DNA of 64,000 nucleotides from Buttiauxella gaviniae ATCC 51604 (GTDB lineage: Bacteria > Pseudomonadota > Gammaproteobacteria > Enterobacterales > Enterobacteriaceae): positions 1 to 64,000 of the forward strand of contig NZ_LXEP01000029.1 of assembly GCF_001654835.1 (NCBI RefSeq), read 5' to 3'. Shown here in pieces: positions 28,565 through 36,696 of the stretch. Numbering within the stretch: the stretch's first letter is position 1; every line of letters starts with the position of its first letter. Position numbers and translations under genes: made by a program. The notes beneath the pieces were generated by a model. It made no database searches. It worked only from the letters and a program-made list of their open reading frames with translations, and was not told where the DNA came from.

Positions 28565-30049
28565 TTATTCCTTGTCAAGCCTACCAACAAGAGATAATTC
28601 AAAGTTGGCGCCCATATATTTAAAGTGAGGGCGCACTGAAATGGCGACCTGATACCAGCCCGGCTCACCGTCAACATCCAATACATCAATTTTGGCTGCG
28701 CGTAGAGGTTTGCGACTGCGCACATCTGCTGGTGGATTCTCCTGATCGGCAATGTACTGTTTTATCCAGTTATTCAGTTCGCGTTCCAGATCATTACGAA
28801 CCTTCCAGGAACCAATTTGCTCGCGCTGTAGCACTTTAATGTAGTGAGCCAGACGGTTGATGATGAACATATAGGGTAATTGCGTACCCAGCTTATAGTT
28901 GGTTTGCGCAATTTTGCCTTCCGGGGTGCCTGGGAATTTCCTTGGTTTTTGAACCGAGTTTGCTGAGAAGAATGCAGCATTATTACTGCCTTTACGCATG
29001 GTTAACGTAATAAAACCTTCTTCGGCAAGTTCAAATTCACGGCGGTCGGTGACAAGAATTTCGGTAGGGATTTTTGCCTGAGTCTGACCCAGTGCGTCAA
29101 ACAAGTGTACGGGTAAATCATTCACTGCGCCGCCACTTTGAGGGCCAATGATATTTGGACACCAACGGTATTTAGCGAAACTATCTGTCAGACTACTTGC
29201 CAGCAAGAAGGCAGTATTACCCCATAAGTAATCTTCATGGCGATGACTGACATCTTCTTGAAAATTAAAGTTTTTAACAGGGTTTTCGATTGGAGAGTAA
29301 GGCAGTCTCAACAAGAAACGGGGTGCTGTTAGTCCCAGATATCGGGCATCTTCAGATTCCCGTAAGGCACGCCATTTTGTATAAGATGGGCCTTCAAAAA
29401 TGGAGGAAACATCTTTGATTGTTGGCAGTTCAGTAAAGGATTTTAGACCAAAGAAATCAGGTGACACGGATGTCAGGAACGGGGCGTGAGCCATAGCTCC
29501 AACTGCGCTGACATAGTTCAGTAGCTTCATATCTTGAGCGTTATTGTTAAACGCGTAACTACCTATAATGGAAGCAATGGGTTCACCGCCGAACTGACCA
29601 TAACCTGATGAATAAACGTGCTTATAAAATCCGGATTGAACAATCTCAGGAGCGAATTCGAAATCTTCCAACAGCTCTTCTTTAGTCGCATGCAGGATAT
29701 TGATTTTTATATTTTCTTTGAAATCTGTCCGGTCAACCAGCAACTTCATAGAACGCCAGAATGACTCAACTTGCTGGAATGGCTCAGCATGCAAAATATT
29801 GTTCATTTGCTTACTTATTTTGCTATCCAGTTCAGCAATCATGCGGTCAACTGCAAGCTTATTCACAGGATCCTGGTGATTACCCGTTTGCAGAATACTG
29901 GTTACGAAAGCGGCAATACCCTGGCGTGCAACATCATAACCGTCAGACTCTGGCTGAATACGGGTTTGCGCCATAATCTCATCCAGAAGTGATGTTGATT
30001 TAGCAGCAGCTTCCGCTAAGGGCGCGGAAAGTTCTTCCTGTAACGACAT
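28565..30049 (-). CDS. tssC: T6SS sheath large subunit TssC (VipB)
   Basis: A 494-aa sheath subunit that co-assembles with TssB into the contractile tail sheath. The ATG at 30049 has AAGGA 8 nt upstream; an in-frame TTG two codons earlier is less likely. Conserved landmarks are FWRSMKLLVDRTDF, PRFLLRLPY and the C-terminal EPGWYQV-ISVRPHFK-MGANFELSLVGRLD segment. Confidence 0.97.
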   Translation of the reverse strand: MSLQEELSAPLAEAAAKSTSLLDEIMAQTRIQPESDGYDVARQGIAAFVTSILQTGNHQDPVNKLAVDRMIAELDSKISKQMNNILHAEPFQQVESFWRSMKLLVDRTDFKENIKINILHATKEELLEDFEFAPEIVQSGFYKHVYSSGYGQFGGEPIASIIGSYAFNNNAQDMKLLNYVSAVGAMAHAPFLTSVSPDFFGLKSFTELPTIKDVSSIFEGPSYTKWRALRESEDARYLGLTAPRFLLRLPYSPIENPVKNFNFQEDVSHRHEDYLWGNTAFLLASSLTDSFAKYRWCPNIIGPQSGGAVNDLPVHLFDALGQTQAKIPTEILVTDRREFELAEEGFITLTMRKGSNNAAFFSANSVQKPRKFPGTPEGKIAQTNYKLGTQLPYMFIINRLAHYIKVLQREQIGSWKVRNDLERELNNWIKQYIADQENPPADVRSRKPLRAAKIDVLDVDGEPGWYQVAISVRPHFKYMGANFELSLVGRLDKE

Positions 30050-30069
30050 GTTCAAAATCCTTCTAAAAA

Positions 30070-30567
30070 TTATGCCTTATTGACGATATCTAGCTCTTTA
30101 AGGAGTTGGGCACGCGATTCTTCCTGATCCAGCAATGCCTGTAACTGGGTACGGAAAGCAGGAACATTCCCCATTGGCCCTTTTAACGCGACCAAAGCCT
30201 CACGTAACTCCAGCAACTTTCTGAGTTCAGGAACTTGTCTGGCGATATTATCCGGGGAGAAATCTTCGAGTGATTTCACGTCAAGCTCGATCTGAAGTTC
30301 TTCACCTTTCTTCTTGCTTAGGGCGTTGCCTACGCTAAAGTTCAGGTTGATCCCTGTCTCACTCATTACTGCGTTAAAATTATTTTTATTGATAGAAACT
30401 GTATTGCGTTCATCCAGCTGTGAATCTTCTTCACGGCCTTTCATATCGCCGACGACTAATAAATTTAACGGTAATTCAACTTCTGAATTTAATCCATCAG
30501 CTTTGGGAACATAACGGATGTTAATTCGCTCTTTAGGCGCGATGCTGCCGTCTTTATTGTTACTCAT
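30070..30567 (-). CDS. tssB: T6SS sheath small subunit TssB (VipA)
   Basis: A 165-aa sheath subunit. The N-terminal strand region (RINIRYVPKADG, VELPLNLLVVGDMKG) and the C-terminal helices (about 120-165) that interact with TssC and ClpV are recognisable. It is the first gene of the long minus-strand operon, so the operon promoter must lie in the 546-bp gap upstream (30568-31113). Confidence 0.96.
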   Translation of the reverse strand: MSNNKDGSIAPKERINIRYVPKADGLNSEVELPLNLLVVGDMKGREEDSQLDERNTVSINKNNFNAVMSETGINLNFSVGNALSKKKGEELQIELDVKSLEDFSPDNIARQVPELRKLLELREALVALKGPMGNVPAFRTQLQALLDQEESRAQLLKELDIVNKA

Positions 30568-30723
30568 ATTTACTTACCCTTGTGTTACGCACTTATTGGC
30601 ATGCCTGGCATTGGTTGACTGGCGTTAGTTAATAAATAGATAGGGCTAATTTGTTGTTTGTTTGACTGATATTTCAGAATGGTTAACACTGAATGGCGGC
30701 TACGTTATCACTATAAGTCACTA

Positions 30724-30741
30724 TTTTGTACAGATACAAAA
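30724..30741. promoter_or_regulatory. Operator-like inverted repeat upstream of tssB
   Basis: A perfect 7-bp inverted repeat TTTTGTA-CAGA-TACAAAA. It lies 157 bp before the tssB start. A flanking direct repeat GTACAG (30728-30733 and 30742-30747 vicinity) partly overlaps it. Symmetric sites of this size fit a dimeric regulator; the regulator is unknown. Confidence 0.4.
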
Positions 30742-30989
30742 GTACAGAAAACGACTTTTAATTATGTTTTTTTGTTGTGATTTTATGTTTGCAGCTGGAA
30801 TGTAATGAGAGAACGTTCCTTTATTCGTCACTGTATTGTTTTTTCGTATACTTGAGAGGGTACTCATAGTTTTATAATTCATGAAGGTAGGGATACGGAC
30901 ATTGCTCTGTATTTTTGTTCTTTCGTCTTTTTGCTGGTGTTATTTTATCGCTGGTTTCGTTTTGTTTTGTTTGCCAGTTTAAAATTTTA

Positions 30990-31005
30990 AATGATGTAAA
31001 TCACT
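30990..31005 (+). promoter_or_regulatory. CRP/FNR-like site upstream of hcp
   Basis: The sequence AATGATGTAAATCACT contains TGAT-N4-ATCA (FNR core) and matches 7 of 10 CRP half-site positions (TGTGA-N6-TCACA). It is about 110 bp before the hcp start. Weak evidence from pattern alone. Confidence 0.3.
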
Positions 31006-31113
31006 CTAGTTCATTCATATTACTGATGTGTATGACGTAGTTGGCAAACCAAATGAATGTTAAGAAATCATCGTTGATTAATAGTGATGTTTATTACTTA
31101 CAGGAGTTTTTCA

Positions 31114-31632
31114 ATGCCAACCCCATGTTATATATCCATGAATGGTCAGACTCAGGGCAATATTACTGCTGGTGCTTTCACCGCAGAATCAGTCGGCAAC
31201 ATTTATGTTCAAGGGCATGAAAATGAAATGCTGGTGCAAGAGTTCCAGCATATCGTTACCGTACCTACCGACCCACAATCAGGTCAGCCTGCCGGGCAAC
31301 GTGCTCATAAGCCTTTTATTTTCACCGTTGCGCTTAATAAAGCCGTACCCCTGCTTTATAACGCACTGGCGTCTGGCGAAATGTTGCCAACAACAGAACT
31401 GAAATGGTTCCGTACTTCTGTAGAGGGCAAGCAGGAGCATTTCTTTACTACCCGTCTGACAGATTCAACGATTGTGGATATCAATTGCCATATGCCGCAT
31501 TGCCAGGACTCTACCAAACGTGAGTTCACGCAATTAATCCAGGTTTCTCTGGCTTATCGCAAAATTGAGTGGGAACACACCTCAGCTGGTACTTCTGGTG
31601 CTGATGACTGGCGTGCTCCACTGGAATCTTAA
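31114..31632 (+). CDS. hcp: T6SS tube protein Hcp (TssD)
   Basis: A 172-aa Hcp, the canonical length, forming the inner tube that is expelled with VgrG. The start at 31114 has AGGAG 8 nt upstream and gives the family N-terminus MPTPCYISMNGQTQGNITAG; the C-terminus carries KIEWEHTSAGTSGADDW. It heads the hcp-vgrG unit, with a hairpin terminator between the two genes that could reduce vgrG expression relative to hcp. This fits the need for many Hcp copies per VgrG trimer. Confidence 0.97.
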   Translation: MPTPCYISMNGQTQGNITAGAFTAESVGNIYVQGHENEMLVQEFQHIVTVPTDPQSGQPAGQRAHKPFIFTVALNKAVPLLYNALASGEMLPTTELKWFRTSVEGKQEHFFTTRLTDSTIVDINCHMPHCQDSTKREFTQLIQVSLAYRKIEWEHTSAGTSGADDWRAPLES

Positions 31633-31647
31633 TTCCGGGGTAAAAGT

Positions 31648-31678
31648 AATAACGTCCTGCATGCAGGACGTTATTTTT
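31648..31678 (+). terminator. Intra-operon terminator/attenuator between hcp and vgrG
   Basis: A self-complementary stretch AATAACGTCCTG-CATG-CAGGACGTTATT followed by five T. It probably lets only part of the hcp transcripts continue into vgrG. Confidence 0.8.
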
Positions 31679-31701
31679 CCGTCTTACTGAAGGAGTATTT
31701 T

Positions 31702-33690
31702 ATGGCCTCAGACGCCACCCGCTTTACCTTCATCGCCGGGCGTACTCCGGCGGACACCTTTGCGGTGGTGAACTTTAAGCTTCAGCAGTCCCTTTCCTCC
31801 CTGTTCAGTCTGGATATCACCGTCGCCTGTAACGACCCGGCGATTGGTTTTCAAAAACTCCTCGATGAATACGGGGTTCTCACCATCTGGCAGGGCGAGG
31901 TGATTAAACGCCGGGTGCGCGGCCTGGTCACCTTCTGCGAACAGGGTGACAGCGGCAAGCACCAGACGCTTTACTCGATGACGGTACGCCCGGAGTTCTG
32001 GCGCAGTTCGCAGCGGCAGAACTGCCGCAGTTTTCAGAACTACGATATTCGCTACATTTTTGACAAGTTGCTGAAAGAGATGCGTATCCGCACCCATGAC
32101 GCCCTGTTCCGTCGTCCGCATCCGCCGCGTGAATTCTGCGTGCAATTTATGGAATCGGACTACGACTTCATCGCCCGCCTCGCCGCCGAAGAAGGTATTT
32201 CTTTCTTCGAGGATGAATATCTCGATGAAAGTGACCAGAAACTGACCTTCACCGATGACCGCACCAACCTGCGCGGCCTCGGGGCATTTCCGTATAACCC
32301 GAATGCCGCCTCTGAATCGTCCACCGAATGCATCAACACTTTCCGCCGCAGCGCGCAAATCCGCCCGGCAAAAGTCACCACCCAGGATTACACCTTCACC
32401 GCGCCGAACTGGCAGGCCCAGTACAAGGAAGAAGGCGCAGACCTGTCGTATCAGCGCCCGGACTATGAAGTTTTCGACTATCCGGGGCGTTTTAAAGACG
32501 AACAACACGGTGCCGATTTTGCCAAATATCAGGTCGAGGGCTGGCGCAATGATGTGGATTTTGCCAGCGGCACCAGCAACTCTCCACAGCTCCAGCCGGG
32601 GCGCTGGTTCACTCTCACCGACCATCCGCGTGAAGATTTAAACAGCCCGTGGCAGGTGGTGTCGTGCGAGATGACCGGCAACCAGCCGCAGGCGCATATC
32701 GGGAGTTCAGGCCAGGGCACCACGCTCACTAATCGCTTTCATGTGATCCCGGCCACCCAGACCTGGCGCCCGTCGCCGTTGCCGAAACCGCTGGTGGACG
32801 GCCCGCAAATCGGGATTGTCACCGGCCCTGCCGGGGAAGAAATCTACTGCGACGAACACGGGCGCGTGACGGTGAAATTTGCCTGGGACCGCTACAACAA
32901 AACCAACGAGGAAAGCTCGTGCTGGGTGCGCGTCTCGCAGGCGTGGGCGGGAACCGGTTTTGGTAACATCGCCATCCCGCGCGTCGGCCAGGAAGTGATT
33001 GTCGATTTCCTGAACGGCGACCCGGACCAGCCGATTATCACCGGACGCACCTATCACACCGCCAACCGCTCACCGGGCGACCTGCCGGGCACCAAAACCC
33101 AGATGGCAATCCGCTCGCAGACCTATAAAGGCAACGGCTACAACGAATTAATGTTTGAGGACCAGACAGGACAGGAATTGCTGTCGATGCATGCCCAGAA
33201 GGACATGAAGACAGTGGTGCTCAATAACCGTGACACTAATGTCAAAGTGGACCATACGGAAACCGTGGGTAAAGGGCAGACCGTCACGGTGGGCAAGAAC
33301 AAAGAAGCGGGTCATGACCAGAAAGTGTCGGTGGCGAATGACCGTGAAGTGACAGTCGCTAACGATCAAAAGCACACGATTTCCAACGACGATAAAACTA
33401 CTATCGAGAACAATCAGCATCTGGATATCACAAAAGATCGGCATAAAAAGATTGGCCAGAATCAGCACAATGAAGTCACAGGCGATGATCATGAAAAGGT
33501 TGGAAAATCGCAGGATATCAACATCGGTAAAGATTACACACTCACGGTGACAGATAATCTGACCATTACTGTGGGTGAAAGTATGCTGAAAATGACTAAG
33601 GACGGAACGATCACGCTGAAAGGGGTAAAAATATTAGTCGATGCCGATCAAGATATTAAACAGGTGTCGAACAAGGTGAATATTAATTAA
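31702..33690 (+). CDS. vgrG: T6SS spike protein VgrG (TssI)
   Basis: A 662-aa VgrG. It has a gp27-like base (about 1-380), a gp5-like OB fold (about 395-465, with WVRVSQAWAGTGFGNIAIPR and RVGQEVIVDFLNGDPDQPII), and a beta-helix needle of short repeats (about 490-662) ending in VNIN. No C-terminal effector domain follows, so this is a structural VgrG. Ribosome site AAGGAG. The first 480 codons are distinctly GC-rich with strong G/C third positions, while the needle region drifts to the AT-richer composition of the downstream genes. This suggests recombination or a mosaic origin. Its stop overlaps the next start by one base (TAATG). Confidence 0.97.
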   Translation: MASDATRFTFIAGRTPADTFAVVNFKLQQSLSSLFSLDITVACNDPAIGFQKLLDEYGVLTIWQGEVIKRRVRGLVTFCEQGDSGKHQTLYSMTVRPEFWRSSQRQNCRSFQNYDIRYIFDKLLKEMRIRTHDALFRRPHPPREFCVQFMESDYDFIARLAAEEGISFFEDEYLDESDQKLTFTDDRTNLRGLGAFPYNPNAASESSTECINTFRRSAQIRPAKVTTQDYTFTAPNWQAQYKEEGADLSYQRPDYEVFDYPGRFKDEQHGADFAKYQVEGWRNDVDFASGTSNSPQLQPGRWFTLTDHPREDLNSPWQVVSCEMTGNQPQAHIGSSGQGTTLTNRFHVIPATQTWRPSPLPKPLVDGPQIGIVTGPAGEEIYCDEHGRVTVKFAWDRYNKTNEESSCWVRVSQAWAGTGFGNIAIPRVGQEVIVDFLNGDPDQPIITGRTYHTANRSPGDLPGTKTQMAIRSQTYKGNGYNELMFEDQTGQELLSMHAQKDMKTVVLNNRDTNVKVDHTETVGKGQTVTVGKNKEAGHDQKVSVANDREVTVANDQKHTISNDDKTTIENNQHLDITKDRHKKIGQNQHNEVTGDDHEKVGKSQDINIGKDYTLTVTDNLTITVGESMLKMTKDGTITLKGVKILVDADQDIKQVSNKVNIN

Positions 33691-34919
33691 TGAACCTTGT
33701 AACAGAAATCGCCCCCAAGCTAGCAGAACAATATGCCGATATGTTGTCTTTGGACTTTCGCCGTCGTCATACCCTGCTTAATTCCTGGAACCATTTCGCT
33801 AATGATCTTTTGCTCTGGGATAAACGTCTGCAGACGTATATCGAAGGTTTGAAATACCTCAGAAAGGATGCTCGTATTTATTTTGACGGCTGGTCAAATT
33901 CTTTGCTAACTCGGGGAGACGTTTTTGCCATGGGCAGCTTTGCTTTTCACACAGATGACGCCCGATTATTGGAAAACAGTTTAAGTCTCATATTAGCGAT
34001 GCCACATTTAATTCAAGTCGCCGAGTCTGTCATCGCATGGGCCCCAGCCAAATCAATGTTGTGGGAAACAGCATTTTCAAGCCCGACGATCCGCGTCATG
34101 GCGGCATATATCAGGAATGATCTACCGCATATCTCGCATTTAAAAGATGACGAAATCAGTCGATTAATGGCTTCTCCTGCTGCCATCCCAGGGTTGGTTA
34201 AAATGCTCCACCAACAGCAACATCCTGATTACTTTTCAATTATTACGAATTTGATTTCGACTGATAACCCGCAGACTCGACTGGGGGTTATCACTGCCAT
34301 TCTCACTCATCATCTGCCCTACAGAGATTTAGCACCCGAGAAGCATTTATTAGATCTGCTAGCCCGTGATAATGAAATTGTTCGCAATAAGGCAATGCGA
34401 CTTTATCTCTGTCACACCGACTCCGCATCACCGGATCGTATTATCAACCCCGGAGAGAATGTCGCCGACCAGCGCCTTTACCTGACGGCTTTGGGGTATT
34501 CCGGGATTGCCGCAAATATAGAAATACTAAAGCAATTCCTGGATAAACCGGAATACGCACGTCTTGCCGCGACGGCTATTGTCATGATTACAGGCGCAAG
34601 CCCAGAGAGTGCAGGATGGCTGAGTCAACATCCTCTCACAGGCATCACGAGTACTGACGATGACCCAGACGGTGCACTGAGTTGGCCCGAAAAATCAGCT
34701 TTTGAGTGTTGGTGGAAAAACCACTCTTATCAGTTTGATGCTTCAAAGGTTTATGTCGCTGGCAACCCAGCCACTAAACAAGGGTTGCAGCAAGTACTAC
34801 AACATGGATGCCTGGCAGTACATCCCCTGGCAAAATCAAGATTGTGCCACCTGACCAGGGAATCAATAAATGAAGACTTTATTCCCACATTTTTTGGTTC
34901 TCATCACGACGCTCGCTGA
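33690..34919 (+). CDS. HEAT-repeat-like protein of the VgrG accessory module (TIGR02270-like)
   Basis: A 409-aa soluble, largely helical protein. The central part (about 130-300) reads as tandem helical repeats, with IRVMAAYIRND, IPGLVKML, TRLGVITAIL, VRNKAMRLYL and ARLAATAIVMITG at regular spacing. It resembles TIGR02270-type hypothetical proteins that I recall next to vgrG and DUF2169 genes in other T6SS loci. The function is not known; a cargo-loading or scaffold role is an inference. It is coupled to vgrG by a TAATG overlap. A short WWKNH motif lies near residue 347. Confidence 0.65.
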   Translation: MNLVTEIAPKLAEQYADMLSLDFRRRHTLLNSWNHFANDLLLWDKRLQTYIEGLKYLRKDARIYFDGWSNSLLTRGDVFAMGSFAFHTDDARLLENSLSLILAMPHLIQVAESVIAWAPAKSMLWETAFSSPTIRVMAAYIRNDLPHISHLKDDEISRLMASPAAIPGLVKMLHQQQHPDYFSIITNLISTDNPQTRLGVITAILTHHLPYRDLAPEKHLLDLLARDNEIVRNKAMRLYLCHTDSASPDRIINPGENVADQRLYLTALGYSGIAANIEILKQFLDKPEYARLAATAIVMITGASPESAGWLSQHPLTGITSTDDDPDGALSWPEKSAFECWWKNHSYQFDASKVYVAGNPATKQGLQQVLQHGCLAVHPLAKSRLCHLTRESINEDFIPTFFGSHHDAR

Positions 34920-34938
34920 TAAATAAGGACAAATAGAT

Positions 34939-35160
34939 ATGTTAACCACCATGACCAAACCGATTGTGAAAGCTGAGAGTGAGGAAGGGAATGCGACTGA
35001 TGAACTTATTTTCTCATCTGAAAAGAAGATTACGCTGCGCTGTGGAAAGTCGAGTATCACTCTTTATCCCAATGGAAAGATTACGCTAAAGGGTGAATAT
35101 ATTTTGAGTGATTCGGAAGGCATTAATCGCCTATCAGGCGGACGCGTCGATATTAACTAA
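34939..35160 (+). CDS. Short VgrG-tail-like protein (DUF6484 C-terminus-like)
   Basis: A 73-aa protein with AAGGAC ribosome site. Its C-terminal half (ITLRCGKSSITLYPNGKITL, then KGEYILSDSEGINRLSGG and VDIN) resembles the last strand repeat of the VgrG encoded upstream, which ends GTITLKGVKILVDAD...VNIN. It also resembles the C-terminal end of DUF6484 proteins found in vgrG modules. It is shorter than those, lacking their N-terminal part. It may form or cap a needle tip, or be a remnant. Located between the HEAT-like gene and the DUF2169 fragment, all in one direction. Confidence 0.55.
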   Translation: MLTTMTKPIVKAESEEGNATDELIFSSEKKITLRCGKSSITLYPNGKITLKGEYILSDSEGINRLSGGRVDIN

Positions 35161-35171
35161 GGATAGTTAAC

Positions 35172-35657
35172 ATGTGGAGCCTCAAAAATGAGACCCTTTA
35201 CGCTGCTGAGCGAGGGTGGCACAGGGATATCAACGGTGCAGAGATCTGGGTGGTGGCAATCAAAGCAACCTATGCCATTAAGCCTGATGGTTCAGTCATT
35301 CCTGACGTGTCATTGCCCATCAATACAGGGGCCGTGATGTATTCAGACAGCGAAGAAATGCTGTATGACACCGATATGGGGCCAGAAAAAGAAGCGACAG
35401 ATATCTTACTCAATGGCCATGCCTGGTCGCCTGAAAATAAAAAGGTCACTCATCTTTTCGTTGGAATGAAAGTCGGGGAAATCTGCCGTCTTGCCAGAGT
35501 GAATGGGCGACGAGTCTGGAATGGAGAGGATTATTCACCCTCAGAACGATTTACTAAAATCCCCTTACGTTACGGGCATATGGTTCACAAACTGCAGCAA
35601 CAAACCGATGCCTGCAACCCTTTGGGTGCCCTGAGTTGGCACTATCGGTCATCGTAG
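35172..35657 (+). pseudogene. Truncated DUF2169 T6SS adaptor gene
   Basis: A 161-aa open frame matching only the N-terminal half of DUF2169 proteins, which are normally about 330 aa or more. The start (WSLKNETLYAAERGWHRDIN, EIWVVAIKATYAI) and the Y-D-TDMGPEKEATDILLNGHAW region are typical. The frame ends soon after RFTKIPLRYG and NPLGALS, where the family continues. I find no continuation in other frames before hpxA. DUF2169 proteins load PAAR-type effectors onto VgrG, and the PAAR gene that usually follows is missing. It may be an expressed fragment or a decayed gene. Confidence 0.65.
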
Positions 35658-35676
35658 TCGTGTTGTGTTCAGTGCT

Positions 35677-35692
35677 TGGCATGATATCTGCT
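35677..35692 (+). promoter_or_regulatory. Sigma54-like promoter upstream of hpxA
   Basis: TGGCAT-GATAT-CTGCT fits the -24/-12 pattern with correct GG-to-GC spacing and 9 of 11 consensus positions. It would leave a leader of about 220 nt before hpxA. It is weaker than the two other sigma54 sites in this cluster. The remaining gap 35658-35927 holds palindromes but no gene. Confidence 0.4.
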
Positions 35693-35849
35693 CCCTAATA
35701 AAAACAGATGCTGACGGATTGTATGAAACCTTTGTTGCATGAACCGGGCCAGGTTTTATTTTTCAGCAAGCAGGCAGAATACAGAGGCGTTTAAGAGCGC
35801 TATCGGCGTATATTGAGGCTCTACGCGCTATTGCATCGTGTATGAGTTG

Positions 35850-35864
35850 TGCACTGATAGTGCA
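35850..35864. promoter_or_regulatory. Palindromic operator candidate upstream of hpxA
   Basis: A perfect palindrome TGCACT-GAT-AGTGCA, extending outward with TT/AA. It lies about 65 bp before hpxA. A second symmetric site ATGGT-GCTG-ACCAT follows at 35888-35901. These may bind the pathway repressor; which one is unknown. Confidence 0.45.
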
Positions 35865-35927
35865 AAAAAACATTTTTATGCCCGGAAATGGTGCTGACCA
35901 TCGGGGAGTAAATTAAAAGGAATGAGC

Positions 35928-36665
35928 ATGACGAAACATTTGATTCAGGTTATCAACCCCAATACTAACGTGGCGATGACGCACACCATTGCGCAAGCGG
36001 CACGCAGTGTCGCTGCCCCTTCCAGCGAAATCATCGCGGTTTGCCCAACACAGGGTGTGGAATCTATAGAAGGGCATTTTGATGAAGCGGTCGCGGCTAT
36101 AGGTGTGCTTGAGCAAATCAAACTGGGTAAAGAGCAGGGCGTGAGTGGCCATGTCATCGCGTGTTTTGGTGATCCCGGTTTACTGGCCGCGCGTGAACTC
36201 GCCAGCGGCCCGGTGATTGGCATTGCAGAGGCCGCTATGCACGTCGCGACTCTGGTGGCGACACGCTTTTCTATCGTCACCACGTTACCGCGCACCGTAA
36301 TCATCGCGCGTCATTTATTACGCCAGTATGGGTTCGAGCACCACTGCGCCGCACTGCATGCGATCGATTTACCGGTGCTGGCCCTGGAAGATGGCACGGG
36401 TCTTGCTCAGATGAAGGTACGCGAGCGTTGTATACAAGCCATGAAAGAAGATAACAGCGGAGCGATTGTGCTCGGTTGTGGCGGGATGGCAAATCTAGCC
36501 CAGGAACTGACCGCTGAACTCGGCATTCCCGTGATTGATGGCGTCACTGCTGCGGTGAAAATGGTGGAGTCCCTCATCGCGCTTGGGCTTGGAACCAGTA
36601 AACACGGCGACCTTGCGTATCCGAATAAAAAGCCGTTATCCGGCTGTTTTGACATGCTGAGTTGA
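35928..36665 (+). CDS. hpxA: Allantoin racemase HpxA (Asp/Glu racemase family)
   Basis: A 245-aa cofactor-independent racemase that interconverts R- and S-allantoin so that allantoinase can use both. The two catalytic Cys are in VIACFGDPGL (residue ~81) and VLGCGGMANL (~185). The ATG at 35928 is chosen because AAAGGAA sits 7 nt upstream; an ATG two codons earlier touches the ribosome site. It is first in a two-gene unit with hpxB, 31 bp apart. The family also holds hydantoin racemases, but the allantoin context favours HpxA. Confidence 0.88.
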   Translation: MTKHLIQVINPNTNVAMTHTIAQAARSVAAPSSEIIAVCPTQGVESIEGHFDEAVAAIGVLEQIKLGKEQGVSGHVIACFGDPGLLAARELASGPVIGIAEAAMHVATLVATRFSIVTTLPRTVIIARHLLRQYGFEHHCAALHAIDLPVLALEDGTGLAQMKVRERCIQAMKEDNSGAIVLGCGGMANLAQELTAELGIPVIDGVTAAVKMVESLIALGLGTSKHGDLAYPNKKPLSGCFDMLS

Positions 36666-36696
36666 TATTCTGGCTCGGCTCATAAGGAACCGAACC

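Larger units (their letters stand above)
30568..31113. promoter_or_regulatory. Divergent regulatory region between tssB and hcp
   Basis: A 546-bp AT-rich gap with no credible gene. It must hold promoters for the 15-gene T6SS operon (leftward) and for hcp-vgrG (rightward). I see an inverted repeat at 30724-30741 and a CRP/FNR-like site at 30990-31005 (separate entries). No sequence with the sigma54 spacing (GG-N10-GC with TGGCAC/TTGC boxes) is present on either strand, and no clear Fur box. The AT-rich, T-tract-rich composition would suit H-NS silencing; that is inference. Confidence 0.6.

Noticed and set aside
30595-30620. TTGGCATGCCTGGCATTGG near tssB as a sigma54 promoter
   Set aside because: The second box reads GGCAT instead of TTGC and the spacing does not fit the -24/-12 rule.
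31708-32625. A 305-codon open frame antisense to vgrG
   Set aside because: It is a by-product of GC-rich codon use in vgrG. It has no ribosome site and no recognisable domain.
35657-35760. A roughly 30-codon open stretch after the DUF2169 fragment in another frame as its continuation
   Set aside because: Its translation (VVFSAWHDICSLIKTDADG) does not resemble the DUF2169 C-terminal half.
9424-35921. Phage or integrative element origin of the T6SS island via tRNA-Asp
   Set aside because: No integrase, transposase or duplicated tRNA 3' end is visible in the window. Only the position supports it.
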